A stretch of 5,934 nucleotides of DNA from Anaerolineaceae bacterium. Lineage in GTDB: Bacteria; Chloroflexota; Anaerolineae; Anaerolineales; Anaerolineaceae. The translations under genes were made by a program, and so were the position numbers. This document shows positions 1 to 5,934 of this stretch, in pieces. The stretch spans positions 1 through 5,934 of the forward strand of contig JAUXFJ010000108.1 in the NCBI GenBank assembly GCA_030620065.1. The letters run 5' to 3'. Position 1 is the first letter of the stretch. Each line of letters begins with the position of its first letter. The notes beneath the pieces were generated by a model, which saw only the letters and a program-made list of their open reading frames with translations, made no database searches and was not told the DNA's origin.

Positions 1-2748
1 AAGGACCTCATCATCGAAATTGGTGCAGTCCGCTTTAACAATCGCCGAGTTGAGGCGGAATGGTCGTCCTTAGTTAATCCCCGACGCCAAATTTCACCCT
101 TTATTACGCGGTTAACCGGTATTACGAACAGTATGGTGCAGAACGCGCCGCTGATTGCGGATGTCTTGCCGGAGCTTATCGATTTCGTTGGCGATCTGCC
201 TGTGGTTGGGCATAACGTGGGTTTTGACCTTGCTTTCCTGAATCGTGCAGGAGCATTGAAGCGAAACATCTCGATTGATACCTATGAACTTGCCGCGGTC
301 CTCATGCCGACTGCCAGCCGCTATAAATTATCTGCATTGACCCAGCAGTTGGGCGTATTGCAGCCTGCTACCCACCGTGCCCTGGATGATGCCCGCGCTA
401 CCTTTGCGATCTTTCTGGAATTATCCGAAAAAGCGCATCAGCTCCCAATTGACCTGGTTGCCGAACTTGTGCGTTTGAGTGAAGGCTTGAATTGGCGCGC
501 CGAATGGGTATTCAGACAGGTGCTGCAGGCGAAAATTAAAGAACCCGTTAAATCCAGGAAAGACAGCGGCACCTTAGCGGGTCCCCTGTTTGATAAATCT
601 GGAATGCCAGGTTCTGAATCATTAAAGCCCAACGAGATCATTGAACCGCTTGATATTGACGAAGTGGCTGCTGTTCTTGACCGTGGAGGAATTTTTGCCA
701 AGCATTTTCCTGATTATGAGTACCGCTCCCAGCAGATTGATATGCTGCGCGCCGTTGCTCACGCATTTTCCGAATCTCAACATTTAATGGTCGAAGCTGG
801 CACAGGTATTGGTAAGTCTTTCGCTTATCTCGTTCCGGCAGCGATGTGGGCTTTGCAGAACAATACCAGAGTCGTCATTTCCACCAACACCATCAACCTG
901 CAAGACCAGCTCATAAAAAAGGATATTCCTGAACTCAGCCAGGCGCTTGATCTGCCAATTCATGCTGCGGTGCTTAAGGGGCGCAATAATTACCTTTGCC
1001 CAAAGCGTTTGACGTTGATGCGCCACCGCGGTCCGCAAACCGCAGATGAAATGCGTGTCTTGGCGAAGCTGCTGGTCTGGCTGCTTGAAAGCAAAAGTGG
1101 TGACCGCAATGAGATCAATTTAAATGGCCCTCTTGAAAACATGATCTGGTCACGGCTTTCAGCTGACGATGAGGGATGCCGCCCTGATGTATGTCTTAAG
1201 CGGATTGGCGGAGTCTGCCCGTTCTACCGCGCCCGAGCAGCCGCAGAAAAGGCACATGTGCTGATTGTCAATCACGCACTCCTTTTAGCGGATGCTGCCA
1301 TGAATAACCGTGTACTGCCGCGCTTTGATTACCTGATCATCGATGAAGCCCATCATATTGAATCAGCCACTACGGACGCGATGTCCTTCAAAGTGCGGGC
1401 TAATGATATAACCCGCCTGATCCGTGAATTGGGCGGACCAAAAACGGGCATTTTAGGGCACTTTATGAGTGCTTTTAAGGATGTACTTAAACCGGCTGAT
1501 ATGGCTGCCCTTGACAAAATGATTGATCAGGCCGCCGATCTTGCTTTCAGGCTGGATAACCAGATGACCAGTTATTTTAAAGCCCTGGATGGCTTTCTGG
1601 AAGAACAGCGCGATGGCAGACCTTTAGGAACCTATCCACAGCAGGAACGTATCCTGCCAGCAACGCGTACGCTGCCATTTTGGCTGGACGTTGAAATTGC
1701 CTGGGAACAGGCAAATGAGACCCTGAAATCGCTGCTGGTGTTCATCAAGAAACTGCGCGAACCGCTGGGCGAACTGGCTGATTCTGAGGACGAAGAGGCA
1801 GAGGATATGTGGGGCAGGATGGGAACGATCTATCAAAGATTGGAAGAGATCGGACGCTACCTGACTGGTTTAAGCCTTGAGCCTGAAGAAAACCGAATCT
1901 ATTGGGTTGAGATTGACCCGAATCGCGGGCGTATCACCTTGCAAGTTGCCCCGCTGCACATCGGCCAATTGATGGAAAAGCACATCTGGTTCGAAAAATC
2001 AAGTGTGATCCTGACGTCTGCAACCTTAACCACAAATGGGGAATTCGATTATATACGGCAGCGTTTAAATGCTGCGGATGCGGATGAATTGACAGTAGGA
2101 TCACCTTTTGATTATGAGACTGCAGCGATGCTCTACATCGCAACGGATATTCCCGAGCCCAATGATGCCCATGGCCACCAAAAGGTGGTTGAGAACGCTC
2201 TGGGGCGTTTAGCCAAAGCTACTGGTGGACGCATGCTGGCACTTTTTACGTCTTATGCTCAATTGAAGAGAACCTCTCGGGCTATTGGTGGGCAGCTTGC
2301 GAAAGCCGGCATTACTGTATTTGAGCAAGGAGAAGGCGCTTCAGCCAGTACACTGCTGGAGAACTTCCGCGATACAGAGCAGGCGGTATTATTGGGCACG
2401 CGTGCCTTCTGGGAAGGTGTGGATGTGCCCGGAGATGCCCTTTCTGTTTTGGCGATCGTCAAATTGCCTTTTGATGTGCCTTCTGACCCAATTGTTGCTG
2501 CTCGTTCAGAGACTTTTGACGACCCCTTTAGTGAATACAGCCTGCCAGAGGCAATCCTCCGTTTCAGGCAGGGTTTTGGACGTCTGATAAGAACCCAGAC
2601 TGACCGCGGACTGGTGGTTATACTGGATAAAAGAGTGCTCAGCAAAAGCTATGGGCGCGCATTCCTTGAATCCTTGCCAACATGCACCGTGCAAACGGGT
2701 CCAATTGCCAATTTGCCGCGTCAGGCAGTCCAGTGGCTGAACCTCTGA
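1..2748 (+). CDS. dinG: DnaQ-like 3'-5' exonuclease fused to DinG-family (XPD-like) superfamily 2 helicase, 5' end cut by window
   Basis: This is a two-domain DNA repair/replication enzyme of the DnaQ-DinG type. The frame is open from base 1 and in-frame homology (IIEIGAV, typical just after the ExoI motif) begins at codon 4. The internal ATG at 133 is therefore not the start, and probably fewer than about 25 residues are missing, including the ExoI acidic pair. Codons counted from base 1: exonuclease ExoII HNVGFD 71-76; ExoIII H125 and D130 in HRALDDA; Walker A AGTGIGKS 266-273; four cysteines C333, C393, C398 and C406 spaced like the Fe-S cluster of XPD/DinG helicases; DEAH box 448-451; TSAT 672-675; motif VI QGFGRLIR 857-864. 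The 915 codons seen are close to the full length of Bacillus DinG (about 930). Family knowledge suggests ATP-driven unwinding of DNA, including R-loops or damaged forks, in the cytoplasm. The substrate here is inferred. The gene ends in TGA, 77 bp before a bidirectional terminator. Confidence 0.95.
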   Translation, partial: KDLIIEIGAVRFNNRRVEAEWSSLVNPRRQISPFITRLTGITNSMVQNAPLIADVLPELIDFVGDLPVVGHNVGFDLAFLNRAGALKRNISIDTYELAAVLMPTASRYKLSALTQQLGVLQPATHRALDDARATFAIFLELSEKAHQLPIDLVAELVRLSEGLNWRAEWVFRQVLQAKIKEPVKSRKDSGTLAGPLFDKSGMPGSESLKPNEIIEPLDIDEVAAVLDRGGIFAKHFPDYEYRSQQIDMLRAVAHAFSESQHLMVEAGTGIGKSFAYLVPAAMWALQNNTRVVISTNTINLQDQLIKKDIPELSQALDLPIHAAVLKGRNNYLCPKRLTLMRHRGPQTADEMRVLAKLLVWLLESKSGDRNEINLNGPLENMIWSRLSADDEGCRPDVCLKRIGGVCPFYRARAAAEKAHVLIVNHALLLADAAMNNRVLPRFDYLIIDEAHHIESATTDAMSFKVRANDITRLIRELGGPKTGILGHFMSAFKDVLKPADMAALDKMIDQAADLAFRLDNQMTSYFKALDGFLEEQRDGRPLGTYPQQERILPATRTLPFWLDVEIAWEQANETLKSLLVFIKKLREPLGELADSEDEEAEDMWGRMGTIYQRLEEIGRYLTGLSLEPEENRIYWVEIDPNRGRITLQVAPLHIGQLMEKHIWFEKSSVILTSATLTTNGEFDYIRQRLNAADADELTVGSPFDYETAAMLYIATDIPEPNDAHGHQKVVENALGRLAKATGGRMLALFTSYAQLKRTSRAIGGQLAKAGITVFEQGEGASASTLLENFRDTEQAVLLGTRAFWEGVDVPGDALSVLAIVKLPFDVPSDPIVAARSETFDDPFSEYSLPEAILRFRQGFGRLIRTQTDRGLVVILDKRVLSKSYGRAFLESLPTCTVQTGPIANLPRQAVQWLNL

Positions 2749-2825
2749 TCGATCAAATTAATTTTGGGTCTTGGTGATTTCTGCGCGAAAAGAGACAGGT
2801 TGATAGTGCTGAAATCAAACAGGAT

Positions 2826-2868
2826 CAAAAAAACCGCCTTGATAGTTCCAAAGGCGGTTTTATCTTTT
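2826..2868. terminator. Bidirectional rho-independent terminator between convergent genes
   Basis: The perfect 10-bp inverted repeat AAACCGCCTT (2831-2840) and AAGGCGGTTT (2851-2860) encloses a 10-nt loop. It is followed on the plus strand by a T-rich run (TTTTATCTTTTT, ending near 2869) and preceded by an A-run that gives seven T on the minus strand. It can therefore end both the dinG transcript and the minus-strand GyrI-like transcript, whose stop codon lies 13 bp away. The structure is seen directly. Two-way function is inferred. Confidence 0.9.
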
Positions 2869-2873
2869 TGTAG

Positions 2874-3491
2874 CTACCGTTTCCGAATGGGCTGTCGGAG
2901 CACAGTCTTGAGTTTTTCCGGCGCGACCCGCCGTGGGTCACTGAGATAAATCTCGTGATGTCTGCCGTTTTGAATGTACCCATTGCCAGGGATGAACTCA
3001 CTGTGCATCTTTGCCAATACAGGGCCTTCATCATCGTAGGAACCAACATGCATGATTTGCACAGATAAGCCTTCGTTATAACTTTCCAGCCGAATTTTAT
3101 CCATAGCAACCGGGTTCTTCGCTTTCCGTACTTGTGCAACAGCGTCCGTGAATAGCTCTAAACTGATCCAGTCTGGAGTCATGATCATCAACGTCCAATC
3201 CCACTGGGATTTATCGCGGGCGCTGTTGAATGCAGCCATATCCTCAGCCCACCAGAGTCCTTCCAGCGGTGGAACAGTGTAATCTTTTTCCAGGGTCTTT
3301 TTACTGGCGAATTTCATTTTATAGGCGACAGCGTAGAGCACTTCGATGGCATCTTTGTATTCTTGAGCTGTGTTTGGATCGCCATGCCCGTCAACCATCA
3401 GAAACTGCATTTCAGGCACATCAACTACTGTAAACTCCTTTGAGGGACGATACAAATGCTTCAAGGTTTTTTTGAAATCAACTTTAATCAT
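2874..3491 (-). CDS. Stand-alone GyrI-like small-molecule-binding domain protein (COG4832 type)
   Basis: This 205-residue protein belongs to the GyrI-like superfamily, which binds small hydrophobic ligands and includes the effector domains of BmrR/Rob-type regulators. It has no helix-turn-helix segment, so it is not itself a regulator of that type. Features typical of the COG4832 subgroup are an N-terminal DFKKTLKHLY 5-14, VPEMQFLMVDGHGDPN 25-40, EGLWW 77-81, WTLMIMTPDWI 99-109 and HHEIYLSDPRR 178-188. Some stand-alone GyrI-like proteins (Lin2189-type) are reported to hydrolyse cyclopropane-bearing genotoxins; whether this protein does so is unknown. No signal peptide or membrane segment is seen, so it is probably cytosolic. 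The ATG at 3491 is supported by GGAGA (3498-3502) six bases upstream. The gene lies 82 bp downstream of the lipoprotein gene on the same strand, so read-through is possible. It stops with TAG beside the shared terminator. Confidence 0.85.
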   Translation of the reverse strand: MIKVDFKKTLKHLYRPSKEFTVVDVPEMQFLMVDGHGDPNTAQEYKDAIEVLYAVAYKMKFASKKTLEKDYTVPPLEGLWWAEDMAAFNSARDKSQWDWTLMIMTPDWISLELFTDAVAQVRKAKNPVAMDKIRLESYNEGLSVQIMHVGSYDDEGPVLAKMHSEFIPGNGYIQNGRHHEIYLSDPRRVAPEKLKTVLRQPIRKR

Positions 3492-3573
3492 TATGTGTCT
3501 CCATGTTTAGTTGCTTTTTCTTAAGCCGGTTCATCTCAGTCTCGATTATTGGGATTCTACTGCCGGAAGTTAA

Positions 3574-4920
3574 TTACTGGCCAAGCTCTGACCAGGAAGT
3601 GATTGTGGGGTAGACTTCAATCTTCGCGGGGACGCCTTTGAAAATCCAGACTACAAATATCTCGATCTCAACGCTGTCATTTGCAGCCAGGTCATCCGGG
3701 TAGGATGTCCCGCCACCAATGATCTCATCATCAGCATTATAAAGCAGCACATAGACCTCAGGCTTGGTGATGCCCTGATCCAATGAGTTGACGAGCGTAG
3801 CGGTGACGCTAGGCCAATCATCGTGCTCTACGAACTTTACATTTTCAACGCTGAGCGGGTTTGCTGTCAATTCATGCTCACCAAATTCGCCCGGAAGGAT
3901 GATCACATCAACCTTTGATGGCTTTGACTCGTCAGGGACGAAAATAGAACTTGGGGAATAGCCCAGCGTCTCGCCGGGCCAGAGGAGGTCAATATAACCG
4001 GATTCAGCAGCACAAACATAGCCATCTGCATCGTATATCGTGATGTAGTATTGTGAATTGGTCAGAATCTGATCGCTGATATTCTTTATGAGGAAACCGC
4101 CGCCGACTTCAGTTTCATTCTGGACGAAACCAAAGTCGATCAGTTCAATATTATTCCTCCATTTGCCATCATCAATGGGCATTGAGAAGGCTGAGAAGGC
4201 GGGGTATATCTCAACTCTTGCGGGTTCTTCCAGCAGAGTTGCGCGGATGCTGACGCCAACTTGATCCTTGTTGGGGATAAAATCGACGTAGGTGTAGCCG
4301 CCGCCGATCACTACATCATTTGCATCATAAGCAACAGCATTGACACGCAAATCGGTATATATTTGGTAATCGGTATTTTTGATGACACCAGTGATATAGT
4401 CCCCGGAATCGCCGCTGTAATACTTGCTGTTTTCAACAACGAAAGGATAATCAAAATCGTCGTAAACATTTGTATCCCCAATCACCCAGTCTACAGAAAC
4501 AGAATCAACACTAATACCTTCATCGAGCCGAATTTCGTTAACTACGCCAATTATCTGATCGGGGAAAATGAATTGGATATAGCCGATATCGTTGCCAACC
4601 TGAGCACCACTGGCATCGTGTGCATAGACAGTGTATTCTACGTCTTCCAGGGTGCTTTGGGGAGAGGTATTTTGGAGAAGGAACACTGTGACGAGAGTTG
4701 TCTCATCTTGGATAAAAGTGTGATTCTCTAACAGGACCAATCCTTGATCGCTTGCGCTGGGTTCCGTGCTAATGGGTTCCTCAGCGGCAGTTTCCTGGGT
4801 GTGGTTCAGGTCTGGTTTTGTTTGTGTGGTTGTGGGGTCAAGTGACCCGTTGCACGCAGAAGTGATGATCAACGGAAAAGCAACAATAAATGCGATGATC
4901 AGTTTACTTTTCTTGCACAT
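3574..4920 (-). CDS. Secreted lipoprotein with four tandem FxLYD-like beta-sandwich repeats, function unknown
   Basis: This is a 448-residue lipoprotein. Residues 2-6 (CKKSK) form a charged n-region, followed by a hydrophobic core LIIAFIVAFPLII and a lipobox ending ITSAC. The lipidated cysteine would be C23; Thr at -3 is less usual. A Thr/Glu/Pro-rich linker (about 24-58) leads to four units at about 60-149, 159-242, 257-344 and 354-440. Each has alternating beta-strand-like hydrophobics and a core of the form Y-D-A-(D/S/N)-G/D followed by hydrophobic-G and Y-x-D. The core Asp/Asn falls at 102, 199, 297 and 395, a period of 97-98 residues. The pattern resembles the FxLYD domain of extracellular bacterial proteins, so surface anchoring outside the cytoplasmic membrane is expected. 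No catalytic motif is visible, and binding or structural roles are guesses. The start at 4920 is chosen over an adjacent ATG at 4923 for ribosome-site spacing. The fold assignment is from pattern only. Confidence 0.83.
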   Translation of the reverse strand: MCKKSKLIIAFIVAFPLIITSACNGSLDPTTTQTKPDLNHTQETAAEEPISTEPSASDQGLVLLENHTFIQDETTLVTVFLLQNTSPQSTLEDVEYTVYAHDASGAQVGNDIGYIQFIFPDQIIGVVNEIRLDEGISVDSVSVDWVIGDTNVYDDFDYPFVVENSKYYSGDSGDYITGVIKNTDYQIYTDLRVNAVAYDANDVVIGGGYTYVDFIPNKDQVGVSIRATLLEEPARVEIYPAFSAFSMPIDDGKWRNNIELIDFGFVQNETEVGGGFLIKNISDQILTNSQYYITIYDADGYVCAAESGYIDLLWPGETLGYSPSSIFVPDESKPSKVDVIILPGEFGEHELTANPLSVENVKFVEHDDWPSVTATLVNSLDQGITKPEVYVLLYNADDEIIGGGTSYPDDLAANDSVEIEIFVVWIFKGVPAKIEVYPTITSWSELGQ

Positions 4921-4924
4921 CATA

Positions 4925-4930
4925 CCCTCT
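4925..4930 (-). promoter_or_regulatory. Ribosome binding site deciding the lipoprotein start
   Basis: The minus strand reads AGAGGG-T-ATG-ATG. The GAGG core is only 2 nt from the first ATG (4923) but 5 nt from the second (4920), so the second is the better start. The choice changes the protein by a single methionine. Confidence 0.55.
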
Positions 4931-5032
4931 TTTATAAGAATATTTGTTGGATGTTACGAAAAAGGCTATTGAAGAGATCTATCAGGATGCAGTCCAAACT
5001 CATCCAAATTCTTTCAGTCACAGGATTAAAAA

Positions 5033-5041
5033 ATTATAACA
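5033..5041 (-). promoter_or_regulatory. Extended -10 promoter for the lipoprotein gene
   Basis: The minus strand carries TGTTATAAT, a perfect TATAAT hexamer (5033-5038) with the TG extension one base upstream. The -35 region shows no good TTGACA match, which fits an extended -10 promoter. Transcription would start near 5026, about 105 nt before the lipoprotein ATG. The GyrI-like gene may be carried on the same transcript, since no clear terminator or strong promoter is seen in the 82 bp between the two genes. Confidence 0.45.
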
Positions 5042-5170
5042 GGAATAAGTAAGTCTTGGATGTGCTTTTTCGTCGTATTAATTAGACGGAAATTGTGTGA
5101 AAAAATCTGGTTGAACCTTATATTGCTCGAGAATGTATATAAGCTAAAGGGAACGTAGGGGGAAAGGCAT

Positions 5171-5211
5171 AATAAAAAGTAAACGCCGGATTTAAACAGC
5201 TGCCGGCGTCT
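5171..5211 (-). terminator. Rho-independent terminator of the tRNA-Leu transcript
   Basis: On the minus strand ACGCCGG (5209-5203) pairs with CCGGCGT (5189-5183) around a 13-nt loop. The stem can be extended by a G-U and an A-T pair. It is followed by a T-rich tail TTACTTTTTATT (about 5182-5171). It lies about 20 bp past the tRNA 3' end, so the tRNA is probably a single-gene transcript. The plus strand has no T tail, so termination is one-way. Confidence 0.8.
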
Positions 5212-5229
5212 GGTCAGGATGTGATTCTG

Positions 5230-5313
5230 TGGGGCGGGAGGGGGTCGAACCCTCACGATGTTACCATCGAAGGATTTTAAGTCCTTTGCGTCTGCCTATT
5301 CCGCCACCGCCCC
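5230..5313 (-). tRNA. tRNA-Leu, anticodon TAA (reads UUA, and UUG by wobble)
   Basis: This is an 84-nt class II tRNA. The acceptor stem GGGGCGG (5313-5307) pairs perfectly with CCGCCCC (5237-5231), and the discriminator base A lies at 5230. The anticodon arm is AAGGA-CTTAAAA-TCCTT with TAA in the centre of the loop. The long variable arm CGATG-GTAA-CATCG is the mark of a Leu/Ser/Tyr-class tRNA. The T arm is GAGGG-TTCGACC-CCCTC. The D arm carries the usual GTGGCGGAAT...GGCAGAC pattern of leucine tRNAs. The CCA end is not encoded, so it must be added by a nucleotidyltransferase. Confidence 0.97.
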
Positions 5314-5315
5314 AT

Positions 5316-5330
5316 ATCTCTAATAGAGAT
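5316..5330. repeat. 15-bp perfect palindrome just before tRNA-Leu
   Basis: ATCTCTA-A-TAGAGAT ends two bases before the tRNA 5' end. In the precursor RNA it would fold as a 5-bp stem (ATCTC/GAGAT) with a 5-nt loop, directly next to the RNase P cleavage site. It could be a 5'-leader hairpin or an operator. The role is unknown. Confidence 0.5.
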
Positions 5331-5335
5331 GCATT

Positions 5336-5363
5336 ATTTTACCATTTTCTTCATAACTGTGCA
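5336..5363 (-). promoter_or_regulatory. Probable tRNA-Leu promoter
   Basis: The minus strand shows TAAAAT (5336-5341) as a -10 with five of six consensus bases. A weak -35, TGCACA (5358-5363, four of six bases of TTGACA), lies 16 bp upstream. Transcription would start near 5329, leaving a leader of about 16 nt that contains the palindrome. The -35 overlaps the left arm of the TGCAGG inverted repeat. Confidence 0.35.
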
Positions 5364-5386
5364 GGCACAAAAATACCTGACCTGCA
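5360..5386. repeat. Inverted repeat TGCAGG/CCTGCA in the divergent tRNA-Leu/permease region
   Basis: TGCAGG (5360-5365) and CCTGCA (5381-5386) are perfect 6-bp arms separated by 15 bp that are mostly A/T-rich. The site overlaps the probable tRNA -35 and lies just upstream of the permease promoter, a sensible place for a regulator. The arms are short, so chance cannot be excluded. Confidence 0.35.
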
Positions 5387-5387
5387 T

Positions 5388-5416
5388 TTTTAAGAATTTA
5401 TTTCTTCGTTTATAAT
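5388..5416 (+). promoter_or_regulatory. Candidate promoter of the lactate permease gene
   Basis: A perfect -10 TATAAT lies at 5411-5416, with a poor -35 (TTTTAA, 5388-5393) 17 bp upstream. Initiation near 5423 would leave a leader of about 40 nt. A second possible -10, TATACT (5431-5436), lacks a good -35. The weak -35 fits a gene needing an activator, but that is inference. Confidence 0.4.
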
Positions 5417-5462
5417 AAATCTCGATACTTTATACTGGATTACAACATTGGATGGTGTCGCA

Positions 5463-5934
5463 ATGCCCCTGACTTTATGGAACTGGCTTTTAGCACTTAC
5501 GCCTGTTTTGGCTGTGATTGTACTCATGCTGGTGTTTAAATGGGGAGGCAGCCGGGCGGGTGCTGTGGGCTTGATGATAGCAGCTGGCACCGCAATGCTT
5601 TTTTTTGGTGCAGGTTTGGAATTGATCGCCTACGCCCAAGTTAAAGCGATCCTGTTGAGTCTGGATGTTCTGTACATTATTTGGGCAGGTTTGCTGCTTT
5701 TTCATATAGCCAATGAAGCTGGGGCTATCCAAATGATTGGCGAGCGCTTGCCCAAGCTGACCGGGGATCGAGTCATGCAGGCGCTGCTGATTGGCTGGTT
5801 GTTGGTATCCTTTTTACAGGGTATGGGCGGTTTTGGAGTGCCCGTGGCGATTTGTGCGCCAATATTAATCGGTTTAGGTTTTGGGCCAATCCAGTCAGTT
5901 GTGATGGCAGCAATTGGGCATGGTTGGGCGGTCA
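5463..5934 (+). CDS. L-lactate permease family (LctP/LldP) transporter, 3' end cut by window
   Basis: The first 157 residues of an integral membrane carboxylate transporter are present, and the frame stays open to the edge. Family members import lactate or glycolate with protons across the cytoplasmic membrane. Hydrophobic segments lie at about 7-25, 33-53, 62-82 and 104-135. The family signature is clear: GMGGFGVPVAI at 120-130, matching the GAAGFGxPVAI motif of LldP, then PILIGLGFGP and GHGWAV. The N-terminal LWNWLLALTPVL pattern and the amphipathic loop GERLPKLTGD are also typical. E. coli LldP has about 550 residues, so roughly 30% is shown. ATG 5463 is chosen because the GGATGG stretch (5450-5455) lies 7 nt upstream and the alignment starts there; the ATG at 5452 is out of frame. 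Downstream genes, which might show whether lactate oxidation enzymes are linked, are outside the window. Substrate is inferred from the family. Confidence 0.9.
   Translation, partial: MPLTLWNWLLALTPVLAVIVLMLVFKWGGSRAGAVGLMIAAGTAMLFFGAGLELIAYAQVKAILLSLDVLYIIWAGLLLFHIANEAGAIQMIGERLPKLTGDRVMQALLIGWLLVSFLQGMGGFGVPVAICAPILIGLGFGPIQSVVMAAIGHGWAV

Larger units (their letters stand above)
4924..5229. other. Intergenic region between lipoprotein gene and tRNA-Leu
   Basis: This stretch of about 306 bp has no credible gene. Open frames crossing it lack ribosome sites and family-like sequence. It holds the lipoprotein ribosome site and an extended -10 promoter on the minus strand (5033-5041), giving a leader of about 105 nt, and the tRNA terminator (5171-5211). 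The AT-rich part at about 5042-5170 contains only a weak plus-strand promoter-like pair (TTGAAC at 5111 and TATATA at 5136, with a long 19-bp spacer) and no gene behind it. Confidence 0.6.

Noticed and set aside
133..135. ATG at 133 as the start of dinG
   Set aside because: The reading frame is open upstream to base 1 and codes for conserved DnaQ exonuclease sequence (IIEIGAV), so the true start lies outside the window.
2259..2645. Minus-strand open frame of 128 codons inside dinG
   Set aside because: It overlaps conserved helicase motifs on the other strand, is rich in Ser/Arg/Pro as expected from antisense reading, and has no family-like sequence.
4261..4731. Plus-strand open frame of 156 codons opposite the lipoprotein gene
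   Set aside because: It is antisense to a gene with a signal peptide and clear repeats, has no ribosome site, and its repeated I/V-rich sequence is the reverse complement of the Asp/Asn-rich repeats. It is a shadow.
5111..5141. Plus-strand promoter-like pair TTGAAC/TATATA
   Set aside because: The spacer is 19 bp, no gene follows, and a transcript would run antisense into the tRNA. In AT-rich DNA such matches are expected by chance.
5026..5256. Minus-strand open frame of 76 codons overlapping the tRNA 3' end
   Set aside because: It begins inside tRNA-Leu and crosses the terminator. No ribosome site or coding character is seen.
5230..5260. tRNA-Leu 3' end as an integration (att) site
   Set aside because: No second copy of the tRNA 3' segment and no integrase are visible in the window.

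Overview
The window looks like ordinary chromosomal DNA from a bacterium of middling GC content. It holds four protein-coding genes, two of them cut by the window edges, and one tRNA gene. The gene set is a DnaQ-DinG fusion helicase, a stand-alone GyrI-like protein, a lipoprotein built from tandem FxLYD-like domains, a tRNA-Leu without an encoded CCA end, and an LctP-family permease. It would fit a Chloroflexota (Anaerolineae-like) or Firmicutes-like genome. The Anaerolineae reading is a weak inference from family distribution, and no marker gene here settles it.

Layout from left to right. Positions 1-2748 (+) encode nearly all of a DnaQ-exonuclease/DinG-helicase protein whose start lies just outside the window. 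A strong stem-loop at 2826-2868 has T-rich tails on both strands and separates it from the convergent minus-strand genes. These are a GyrI-like small-molecule-binding protein (2874-3491) and, upstream of it, a secreted lipoprotein with four regular repeats (3574-4920). A noncoding stretch of about 300 bp follows. It holds an extended -10 promoter for the lipoprotein and a rho-independent terminator for the tRNA. A minus-strand tRNA-Leu(UAA) lies at 5230-5313. A divergent regulatory region of about 150 bp then leads into a plus-strand lactate/glycolate permease gene that runs off the right edge.

The genes do not form one obvious pathway. The lipoprotein and GyrI-like genes share a strand with an 82 bp gap and could be co-transcribed. 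DinG (DNA metabolism), tRNA-Leu (translation) and the permease (carboxylate uptake) appear to be independent units. I see no mobile element, CRISPR array, integrase or toxin-antitoxin pair, and no convincing new multi-gene system. The points most worth a second look are the tandem architecture of the lipoprotein, the DinG fusion that keeps both exonuclease motifs and Fe-S cysteines, and the inverted repeats between tRNA-Leu and the permease gene.
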